64,000 bases of DNA from Leptothoe sp034932105 (GTDB taxonomy: Bacteria; Cyanobacteriota; Cyanobacteriia; Phormidesmidales; Phormidesmidaceae). This document shows positions 18,325 through 26,179 of the stretch, in pieces (the stretch's first letter is position 1; each line of letters opens with the position of its first letter). A program made the translations under genes and the position numbers. The notes under the pieces were generated by a model. The model saw only the letters and a program-made list of their open reading frames with translations, was not told where the DNA came from and did not search any database. The stretch lies in assembly GCF_034932105.1 (NCBI RefSeq), contig NZ_JAYGIG010000116.1, positions 54,440 through 118,439 on the forward strand. The letters are read 5' to 3'.

Positions 18325-19404
18325 TTAAACCAGCAAAGTAAATAACTTCACCATTAGCTGAGTCCGATTGATCGGCTTGCCGAGATAAAAAGACGCACCG
18401 CATAGCTTGGCCCGAATCTGTCCAATCAGATTAGCTTTCTTGGCTAATAGGACAATGGGGACATCCTTATACTGTGGGTGACGCCGCAGATGGGCACAAA
18501 AATCAAAGCCGTTCAATCCACCCATCGCCGTTGTCAGCATAATCAAATCAGGCTGACACCTGGCTAAGTCGGCAACCGCCGTGGCCACATCGTCCACCGA
18601 CGTAATCGAGAAGACCGTATCCTCTAGAAATTCCCGCAGATCTTTCAGGGATTGACTGTCAGAATCAATACATACCAACTGATAAGAGGGAGCGACACTG
18701 CTACCAAGGGTGGATGTCGCCTGGAACCTCGGCTCGGGGGCGATACCGTTTAAAGCTGGCTCAAACGTATTGGCGGATGCCTGTTGGAGTAGCGCCTTCA
18801 TATCGCCGCCTGGTGTAGTCAGCTCCTCAATCGTTTTAGGTCTGGCAATGGAGACCTCACTTTTGGGAGCGCTACTGCGCTTTGAGGAAAGTGCCTCGGT
18901 TTCCTGATGGCACTGCTCCACTAAAGCCCGAATGTCTAGGCTGCAAAAAGTAGGATAGTCAACGATATTGCTAAAGTTATTGACCTCATAGCTACCGCGA
19001 TCCACCCTGAGTAAAGATGTAACGGTGGTCACAGCCAAGGCGCGGATCAGCTGACCCGCCTGATCAAAGTTAAGGTAGCCTTGATCCACAAGCCAACGAA
19101 CGGCCCGATAATCGGCACTTAGGTCATCACCTTGGTGAGTGTATTGCCGATGATAAAGCTGTAACTGCGCTAAAACCAAATCGGAGATTACTTCAGGAAA
19201 CAGTTGACGCCCTTCAAATCTCAGCGCATCGAATCCATTTTGAGAACTCGTTGCAAATAGGAGCTTGCCCCGCTGCAACCACAGAGACCACCGAACATCA
19301 TTGGAAACTACTAATAGTTCACCACTGACTTGACGACCTACAAGCTGTGCCAGCAAAGTAAGCGGGTGTAATTTTTTGTGTGTAATAGTGCCTGCTAAAA
19401 CCAT
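18325..19404 (-). CDS. PatA-type response regulator with DUF4388-like N-terminus and degenerate receiver
   Basis: About 359 residues. The N-terminal ~190 residues (LTLLAQLVGRQVSGELLV..., WSLWLQRGKLLFA) match the DUF4388/PatA N-terminal module found in many cyanobacterial regulators. A Ser/Thr-rich linker follows, then a C-terminal REC fold (~240-358, YQLVCIDSDSQSLKDL to YLGKPINR). The acidic pair and the conserved Lys are present. At the phosphorylation position the sequence reads PDLIMLTTAMGG, so Thr replaces the usual Asp. It is probably a phosphorylation-independent or protein-binding receiver. The ATG at 19404 is preferred to a TTG 18 nt upstream. Confidence 0.78.
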   Translation of the reverse strand: MVLAGTITHKKLHPLTLLAQLVGRQVSGELLVVSNDVRWSLWLQRGKLLFATSSQNGFDALRFEGRQLFPEVISDLVLAQLQLYHRQYTHQGDDLSADYRAVRWLVDQGYLNFDQAGQLIRALAVTTVTSLLRVDRGSYEVNNFSNIVDYPTFCSLDIRALVEQCHQETEALSSKRSSAPKSEVSIARPKTIEELTTPGGDMKALLQQASANTFEPALNGIAPEPRFQATSTLGSSVAPSYQLVCIDSDSQSLKDLREFLEDTVFSITSVDDVATAVADLARCQPDLIMLTTAMGGLNGFDFCAHLRRHPQYKDVPIVLLAKKANLIGQIRAKLCGASFYLGKPINRTQLMVKLFTLLV

Positions 19405-20165
19405 GGGAGAAGTTCCGGTCAAAGAACGGTATTCAAGGGATTAAGAATCAAATAGAGTCGCGATGGATTTAGGGAGTCAAATGAATTGTTGCAATCAGTA
19501 ATTACTGAAAAGTAGCTATCAAAACCGATTCTTCCCTAAAACAATCAACTATGCACGGGATAATTCCTTCGCACTCTCTTGTTATAAATAAAGATGAGAA
19601 GTAATTAACTACTGAGTAGATACACCTAAATAGAAAATAAAGGCAAGTGATGTTGGAAATTCAAACCGTATCTCACTGGGAATTCTTGCGAGCTGACGTT
19701 AACCGCAACTGAAGAATATAGACTTTAAAAATTTGTTTGCCCGTCTATATTGACCAATTTCAATCAGTTGTCTTAAAAGTGCAAGTATTTCCCTAGAAGC
19801 TGGTCGAAAATTTACATCTTTTGCATTGTTGGTTTATATAAATCGCATTTAAAAATTTCATGTTTATACTGATGCATTGTCCGAATACGTACGTAATGTG
19901 CGACGACAATGAGGCCACACCTAATTCAGGGCGATGTTTTTAGGATTATCCAAGGGTTTGAACGTTTCCCGGTAACCCTTTACACAGAGTCTACAAGCGT
20001 ACTTAACGTAGATCAGTATCGCTTCATTTTTAATAGCCTGTCAAACCCTGAACTACGACTTTTGGCTTAATAAATATCGGCAGTTTGGCTGGTCAAAACA
20101 GGTTTTGCCGGTCAAAAAAAATATTTTAACAGCCTTAGTACTGTCCCCATTTATGCCCGTGGGGG
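19405..20165. other. 760-nt region without a recognisable gene
   Basis: The region is AT-rich, has no frame of useful length and no tRNA-like cloverleaf that I could see. It is the promoter side of the PatA-type gene and the 3' side of ppk. Confidence 0.5.
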
Positions 20166-22340
20166 TCAGTAAACAGTCGTACCCTTAATCTGGTGCATCA
20201 GTTGCACGTGGGTACTTCTTTCCAGTTCATCAGCTTGGGGCTGGCGTTGCAGGTAAGTACCATCCGACTGCATTTCCCAAGCCTGACGGTTATCGTCTAA
20301 ACAGATATTTAAAATATTTGTTAGGTCACGCTGGAGATGGGGGGCTAGGATCGGTGTGACGGCTTCTACCCGGCGATCTAAGTTACGGGGCATCCAGTCA
20401 GCACTGCCAATATAAAACTTTTCGTTCCCCCGGTTGTGGAAATAGAAAATGCGGGAGTGTTCTAAGAAACGACCAATAATACTGATCACTCGAATGTTTT
20501 CGCTGACGCCTTTAATCCCAGGGGTGAGGCAGCAAACACCACGCACGATTAGATCAATGCTCACACCTGCCTGGGAGGCCTGATATAACGCTTGGATGAT
20601 GCCGGGATCGACTAAAGCATTCATTTTGGCGATAATTCGACCATTCGTGCCATGGGCGGTTTCCTGGTTGATTAATGCCAGCATCCGTTCCCGTAGGGTG
20701 ATGGGGGCAATCAACAACTGACGATAGGCCTTTTGCCGTGAGTACCCCGTGAGGAAGTTAAACAGATCGGTTAAGTCGGACCCCAGCTCCTCGTTACAGC
20801 TTAATAAGCCTAGATCGGTATATACACGAGCGGTTTTCGGATTATAGTTGCCGGTACCAATGTGTACATAGCGGCGAATCCCATCGTGCTCCTTGCGCAC
20901 CACCAGGGCAATTTTGGTATGGGTCTTTAACCCCAGCAGGCCATAGACCACATGTACCCCTGCTTTTTCCAGGGTACGAGCCCAATTAATATTATTTTCT
21001 TCGTCAAAACGGGCCTTCAGTTCCACTAGGGCAACCACCTGTTTCCCATTTTCAGCCGCTGATACCAACGCGCTGATGATGGGGGAATCTCCCGATGTGC
21101 GATAGAGGGTCATCTTGATGGTGAGTACATCAGGATCAGCGGCGGCCTGGGTAATAAACTGCTGAATCGTTGCCGTAAACGAGACGTAGGGATGGTGCAC
21201 TAGACGATCGCGACGGCGAATGATGGAAAATACGTCATCCCCTTCCCCATCGGCATCTTCACGGTGAATGCGATGCCAGGGTGGGGGAATCACAGCAGTC
21301 CAATCAGGGTCTTTATGCTCCGACAGGGGCAGACTAATCAACTTCATCAAGTCGCCTAGGCCAATCAGCCCGGTAACTTCATAAATGTCAGCTTCTGTCA
21401 GATCCATCTCTGTGAGCAGGGTGGAGCGCACAGCGGCAGAGGTGCCTGCCTGTAGTTCTACCCGCACCAGGGATCCTCCCAACCGTCGCTTACGCAACTC
21501 TTGCTCCAGGGCCAACATCAAATCATCGGCGTCATCTTCTTCCAAAAACAGATCGGCGTTACGGGTAATGCGAAAGGTGTAATATTCTTCCACCACCATG
21601 CCCGGGAAAAGAAAGGTGAGGTTTTTGCCAATGACTTGCTCTAGGGGGACAGCCGCCCAGACGGTCCCTGGATCATGGAGCTCCTTAGGTAACTGAATAA
21701 AGCGAGGTAGGACCTTGGGAACTTTAATCCGGGCAAAGTGGGTTTCCTCGGAGTCCGCCTCCCGCACCACAACGGCTAAATTGAGGCTGAGATTGGAAAT
21801 GTAGGGAAATGGATGGCCGGGATCAACTGCTAAGGGGGTGAGTACGGGAAAGATTTGGTTTTCAAAATAGGATTGTAGGTAGGTAACCTGCTTGCTATTA
21901 AGCTCGTCATAGTCAAGCAAATGGATACCTTGCTCCTGTAGCTGAGCATTAATGTCTAAAAAACACTCTTGTTGCTTGGCAAATGTTGGTCTCAGTTTCT
22001 GGCCGATGGCCTGTAGGTGTTCGGTGGGGGTGCGACCATCGGGAGTGCGACGACTCACCTCGGCTTCAATTTGTTGTTTGATTCCAGCGACGCGCACCAT
22101 GAAAAACTCGTCTAGATTATTGCTGAAAATGGCTAAGAATTTTAGCCGTTCTAGAAGAGGTGTACGTGGATCGATTGCTTCATGTAACACCCGCTCGTTA
22201 AATGACAGCCAGCTTAATTCCCGACTGATGTAGTAGTTGGGCGACGTTAGGTCGATGGTAGCTGGTGCGCTTATTTTGCCACCTGCAGCGTTGGTTGAAG
22301 ATTTTTTGGAGGCTGTCTTTTTGGCGTTTTTGTCCAGCAT
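20166..22340 (-). CDS. ppk: Polyphosphate kinase 1
   Basis: 724 residues, normal for Ppk1. It makes polyphosphate from ATP reversibly. The N domain begins with YYISRELSWLSFNERVLHEA (~38). The catalytic core has the phospho-histidine motif HIGTGNYNPKTAR (~490), KTHTKIALVVR before it, and the C-terminal EHSRIFYFHNRGNEKFYIGSADWM-type block (~620-645). The first ~30 residues are Lys/Ser/Thr-rich and probably disordered. A small conserved-looking gene lies 26 nt upstream on the same strand. The start is ATG at 22340. Confidence 0.95.
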   Translation of the reverse strand: MLDKNAKKTASKKSSTNAAGGKISAPATIDLTSPNYYISRELSWLSFNERVLHEAIDPRTPLLERLKFLAIFSNNLDEFFMVRVAGIKQQIEAEVSRRTPDGRTPTEHLQAIGQKLRPTFAKQQECFLDINAQLQEQGIHLLDYDELNSKQVTYLQSYFENQIFPVLTPLAVDPGHPFPYISNLSLNLAVVVREADSEETHFARIKVPKVLPRFIQLPKELHDPGTVWAAVPLEQVIGKNLTFLFPGMVVEEYYTFRITRNADLFLEEDDADDLMLALEQELRKRRLGGSLVRVELQAGTSAAVRSTLLTEMDLTEADIYEVTGLIGLGDLMKLISLPLSEHKDPDWTAVIPPPWHRIHREDADGEGDDVFSIIRRRDRLVHHPYVSFTATIQQFITQAAADPDVLTIKMTLYRTSGDSPIISALVSAAENGKQVVALVELKARFDEENNINWARTLEKAGVHVVYGLLGLKTHTKIALVVRKEHDGIRRYVHIGTGNYNPKTARVYTDLGLLSCNEELGSDLTDLFNFLTGYSRQKAYRQLLIAPITLRERMLALINQETAHGTNGRIIAKMNALVDPGIIQALYQASQAGVSIDLIVRGVCCLTPGIKGVSENIRVISIIGRFLEHSRIFYFHNRGNEKFYIGSADWMPRNLDRRVEAVTPILAPHLQRDLTNILNICLDDNRQAWEMQSDGTYLQRQPQADELERSTHVQLMHQIKGTTVY

Positions 22341-22366
22341 TGGTAGATAGTTTGTTCTGTGATCTG

Positions 22367-22573
22367 CTAAAAAACATCGCCTTCACGGCCCACCCACCAA
22401 TCACCCAGCTTCATTAAATCGGTATGGATATCGGCTACCTGCTGCGCATAGTCATCGGCCGATAGCTGGTGACGCCGCTCCTGAAGTTTTTTGAGGCGCA
22501 GTTGAATGAGCAGCCAGGGCTTACTGATACCGTCAGTTGCTTCAATATACTTGGCTAACTCCTGGCTGTTCAT
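22367..22573 (-). CDS. Small helical protein upstream of ppk
   Basis: 68 residues starting MNSQELAKYIEATDGISK and ending DWWVGREGDVF, predicted mostly alpha-helical with a central charged segment. The ATG at 22573 has a good AGGAAG ribosome site; a longer TTG start at 22618 is less likely. It lies 26 nt upstream of ppk and probably shares its transcript. I do not recognise the family. Confidence 0.65.
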   Translation of the reverse strand: MNSQELAKYIEATDGISKPWLLIQLRLKKLQERRHQLSADDYAQQVADIHTDLMKLGDWWVGREGDVF

Positions 22574-22694
22574 GGGGGCTACTTCCTGGGAAAGAGTAAG
22601 GTAAAACGCTGGGGGCAATAACTAGTTTTGGCGTCCTATCTTTACTTTACTTAAAAAATAAGCATCGTGATCCTGGGAAGGTTGTGATCTAGCT

Positions 22695-22742
22695 ATAAAC
22701 CCGTAGAAAGGAAACTGGATTAGCTTCTCTCTACGGGTTTAT
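22695..22742. terminator. Hairpin between the channel-like gene and the ppk operon
   Basis: A 13-bp perfect stem (ATAAACCCGTAGA / TCTACGGGTTTAT) with a 22-nt loop. It lies downstream of the channel-like gene on its strand. Confidence 0.55.
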
Positions 22743-22810
22743 GGTTGGGTTAAGAAATGGGAAATTGACTAGAAACTTATTGCCTTGTGCCGTTTTTTCT
22801 AGATCGGCTG

Positions 22811-22883
22811 ACCTACTGTTTTAGGTGCTGGACCCACCGGCACAAGTTTTAGCCTAACCTACTGTTTTAGGTGCTGGACCCAC
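22811..22883. repeat. 27-bp direct repeat duplicating the 3' end of the channel-like gene
   Basis: The same 27 bases occur at 22811-22837 and 22857-22883, 46 nt apart. The second copy encodes the last residues and stop codon of the adjacent gene (WVQHLKQ); the first is a non-coding echo just past the stop. Confidence 0.85.
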
Positions 22884-24487
22884 TCTCGTAGGTTATCAGC
22901 GGCAACATCGCGACCTCCTAGGCCAAATGCGATCGCAATTGCCACTGCAATCGCCCCCAACAATAGACCAAAGGCCAAGTTGACAATGCTAGTGGCTACA
23001 CCCATTTGCTGCAGAGCCATGGCACCGACAAAGGCAATGATCACAATACGAGCTGTCTGAGCCAGGGTGTTAGAAGACGCCATACCCATGCCACTAATCA
23101 TGCGGAAAGCCAGATTAGCCGCATAGAGACCAATAGCAAACACGATGATGCCGCTCAGTACCCGTACCGAAACCGCCATGATATTGTTAACAATCTGAGT
23201 CAGAGCCGGGAAGCCAAGAATCTCAGTGGCTGTTACCGCACCAAAAAGAATGACGCCAATGAGTACCAGCAAACCTGCAATCTCAGAAGGAGTCTTCTGG
23301 GGAGGCTGTACCGCTTCAATGGGTTGACCATCGAAGGCGATATCGATCGGCTCAGGGTCAGCACTGTTAGTGAGCTGAGAGAGACCCAAAACATCAGTAA
23401 TGTTGTCAAAGCCTAGGCCAGACAGCAGGTTAATCACTAGGTCAGATACAAACTGCCCGATAAAGTAGAAGACTGTCAGCACCACACCCGCAGAGAGTAC
23501 CTGGGGGATCTTGGCCATCACATCCTCTAGCATTGCAACCGCAGGTCCCGAAATGGCATCAATATTCAGCTCATTTAAGGCAGCAATAGCAACTGGAATG
23601 ATGATTAAGGTGAAGACCAGTGTACCTGTCAGACTGGAAATGGACATGCCATCACCAGCGCGGGAAGCCAGTCCAAAGCGGCTACCAAGGTTATCTACAC
23701 CAGTAGCGGCTAGCAGATTAGTAACAATGCCTCTGACAATATTGGCCACTAGCCAACCGATACCAAAGACAATAGCAGCGGTCAGAATCTGTGGAATCGC
23801 AGATAAAAACTGATCCAGCAGTTCTTCTACAGGGCCCAGCAAGCCCGGCAACTGTAGAGCACTCAGAATTAAAGGCAGTGCCAGCAGGAAGATAAACCAA
23901 TAAAGAACGTTCCCCAGGGTTTCATTCACCTGGAAAGCGTTGCCTTCAGCATCTACACCCGTTTGCTGAGCTAATCGCTCATCTAGGTTCAAGCGGCCAA
24001 GACCGTTGGTAACGAATGATTTAGCTATCTTTGCAATGAGCCAGGTAATAAACAGGATTACTCCAGCACCGGCAATGCGTGGGATATACTCAAAAACCGT
24101 CTGTAATAGACCACTAATGGGTTCTGATACTGCGGTCAGCTGTAGCGCATTTAAGATGGCAATGATGAAAAAGAGCATCACCACCCAGAACACAATGCTG
24201 CCGATCGTGTTTTCAATCGGGATATCGTCCCCTAGACCAGCCTTAGCCGCTAGCTGATTGTCTAGGTCCGTTTTACCTAATAAAAACTTGGCAAATGCCT
24301 TCGCCACTGTGGCAACCACTAGGCCCACAATCAGCAGCAAAATTGCACCTAGCAGTCCGGGTATAAAGTTACCGAGCCGACTGCCAATGCTATCCGTAAA
24401 CTGTGTAATTGAGTTTGCCACAGCCAGATTGAACATTGGGTTCAAACTGAGGGAGTCAAAACCAATCACCCCGTGGAAGTGAGTCAT
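22859..24487 (-). CDS. Multi-helix membrane protein with conserved TM-helix repeats (mechanosensitive-channel-related)
   Basis: 542 residues with about ten or more hydrophobic helices arranged as repeated units. Each unit resembles the 'conserved TM helix' family (for example GAILLLIVGLVVATVAKAFAKFLLGKTDLDNQLA near residue 45, and AGVILFITWLIAKIAKSFVTNGLGRLNLDERLA near 140). At least four such units are visible. This family is related to small-conductance mechanosensitive channels, but the beta domain of MscS is not present, so channel activity is inferred. The start is ATG at 24487. Confidence 0.78.
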   Translation of the reverse strand: MTHFHGVIGFDSLSLNPMFNLAVANSITQFTDSIGSRLGNFIPGLLGAILLLIVGLVVATVAKAFAKFLLGKTDLDNQLAAKAGLGDDIPIENTIGSIVFWVVMLFFIIAILNALQLTAVSEPISGLLQTVFEYIPRIAGAGVILFITWLIAKIAKSFVTNGLGRLNLDERLAQQTGVDAEGNAFQVNETLGNVLYWFIFLLALPLILSALQLPGLLGPVEELLDQFLSAIPQILTAAIVFGIGWLVANIVRGIVTNLLAATGVDNLGSRFGLASRAGDGMSISSLTGTLVFTLIIIPVAIAALNELNIDAISGPAVAMLEDVMAKIPQVLSAGVVLTVFYFIGQFVSDLVINLLSGLGFDNITDVLGLSQLTNSADPEPIDIAFDGQPIEAVQPPQKTPSEIAGLLVLIGVILFGAVTATEILGFPALTQIVNNIMAVSVRVLSGIIVFAIGLYAANLAFRMISGMGMASSNTLAQTARIVIIAFVGAMALQQMGVATSIVNLAFGLLLGAIAVAIAIAFGLGGRDVAADNLREWVQHLKQ

Positions 24488-24937
24488 TGTTCTCTCTTAT
24501 ACCTACTGAACATCTACATGGGTCGAGCATGGTACCCAACCTAAGCGCAAATCATTACTCGCACATAAGGGTACCGCTTAATATCATTTTTTTCCCCGGA
24601 AGTCTTACTAATATCAGACTTTGTGATGCAAGCTCTGTATTTCTACGCATAAATTTAGGTTAAATTTAGGTTTTTAAGGTCTTATATTTACGATTAGACC
24701 AAAAATGGAAGGATTTCCTAGCTTTATCGAGATTATCGAGAATTGAGTCACTGCTGCACTACCGCAACAGCCATAAACCTGATCCACTGTTTTGGTCATA
24801 GAGCTAATCACCGTTGCCAGGTTTTTGTCGATTAAAGCAGCCTGAGGAGCAGCCATACCCGTTTGCATTGTTAAAGTAAGCATTTCCTGACCAAACGCCT
24901 GAGCTTTGGATCGCCGTAATCGCCGCTCGATCGACAA
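24488..24937. other. Intergenic region
   Basis: Nothing convincing is seen. A minus-strand frame at 24674-24937 begins immediately after the TAG of the next gene in the same phase, and I treat it as non-coding. Confidence 0.5.
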
Positions 24938-25777
24938 CTAGGTCCCTTTACGCCATGGGATGCGGCTAGCCAGCAAGCCTAGGCCCATCAGCCCCCATAA
25001 ATTTGAGGATTCTGGCACGTCCTGGGCCGGTTGATCCTGGAAGTTGCTCAGCAAGGCAATCCCATCGTTGACACATTCCAAAAATAGGCTGGCAATGAAG
25101 CTACCATTCGGCACTAGGGAGCGGTTAAACCGAACCGTATGGGTTTGCTCGTCACCCACGTCAAAATGGGCAAAGTCCAGTCCTGCCTGAGCCGCCTCCG
25201 ACTCCGATAAAAAATCGATGGTTCCTACTAAGGTGCCGGTGCTGATGGAGGATAAGACCGGTGTTTCCGCACCAACATAAGCCAACGCCGCTGCCTCAGT
25301 GGCCATATCTCCCAAGGTATGGTCTCGGCCATAGCCAGCCCCATAGTAGGCCGTCAAACTGTTATGGCCATTGTTAACAGCTGCCACAGACTGGGCCGTT
25401 ACATGACGAAACACCCCGACATCAGATACCCCCGAATCATTGGTGGCGGCAAAACGAATACCCCATAATTCACCATTGGCACTGTTCAGGTCAGTGCCGG
25501 TGAAATTTAATAGGAGATCGCCCCAGCCAATATTGCCATCCTCAGCGTTGTCCGTATCCACGCCGGTTAAGGCGGTGCCCCCGGTGACCGACACATAGAC
25601 ATTTTCACCCGTTTCCTTGACCGCCAGACCTTCTACCTCATAGGCCGGTCCACCAGAGCCATCGTCTAAGGCGTCAATGCTGTAGGTCCACCCTCGGTGA
25701 AAGGTACCAGCCTGGGCCGCGTAAGCAATGCCAAAGCTACAGACAAGGGAGCCTGTGAAAACAGCAAAATAGTTCAT
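24938..25777 (-). CDS. PEP-CTERM/exosortase-type surface protein
   Basis: About 279 residues with a signal peptide (~1-24) and an extracellular beta-rich domain beginning GTFHRGWTYSIDALDDGSGG. The C-terminus (VPESSNLWGLMGLGLLASRIPWRKG) has the classic PEP-CTERM arrangement: a VPE motif, one hydrophobic helix and a basic end. Such proteins are exported and then processed by exosortase. The N-terminal part recalls the XDD3 family of exosortase-dependent proteins. The ATG at 25777 is chosen over a TTG 33 nt upstream. Its role is unknown; it is probably surface-linked. Confidence 0.8.
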   Translation of the reverse strand: MNYFAVFTGSLVCSFGIAYAAQAGTFHRGWTYSIDALDDGSGGPAYEVEGLAVKETGENVYVSVTGGTALTGVDTDNAEDGNIGWGDLLLNFTGTDLNSANGELWGIRFAATNDSGVSDVGVFRHVTAQSVAAVNNGHNSLTAYYGAGYGRDHTLGDMATEAAALAYVGAETPVLSSISTGTLVGTIDFLSESEAAQAGLDFAHFDVGDEQTHTVRFNRSLVPNGSFIASLFLECVNDGIALLSNFQDQPAQDVPESSNLWGLMGLGLLASRIPWRKGT

Positions 25778-26179
25778 TAGATGCGGTAGGAGCAGAGAAC
25801 AATGGGTCAAGCGAGAATGCCCATAGGATATCTAACGAGGTCAACCCTTTCCTCCGCGATATGCCCTTAATTGAAGGAATATGTCGCTAAAAGTAATACA
25901 TTGTCGTCTGGGTGGAAATACTAGAGGAGAGAGTGCCGCTATCAATGGCGTTAAGTACGGCATCTGTCTGTCCCCCATAGTCATAAAAAAAGAAGAGCTA
26001 CCAGGACATTAAGCCTAGTTGCTCTCCATAGTGATACTGAAAAAATTGAAAGCCAAACTGCCTGCGAATTAATCAAGCATCTCTTCCATAAAGAGAACAT
26101 CCTGATAATCTCTCCTAACAATCAAGACATCGAGCTTGATGCCTATCAGGCACTGACCTATGGGATATAGGTTAGAAGG
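25778..26179. other. Intergenic region after gyrA
   Basis: No gene seen. It contains the gyrA 3' region and the promoter side of the PEP-CTERM gene. Confidence 0.5.

Noticed and set aside
24674..24937. 87-codon minus-strand frame after the PEP-CTERM gene
   Set aside because: It starts with TTG directly after the TAG stop in the same phase, and the PEP-CTERM protein already ends in its normal basic terminus. The frame shows no family likeness.
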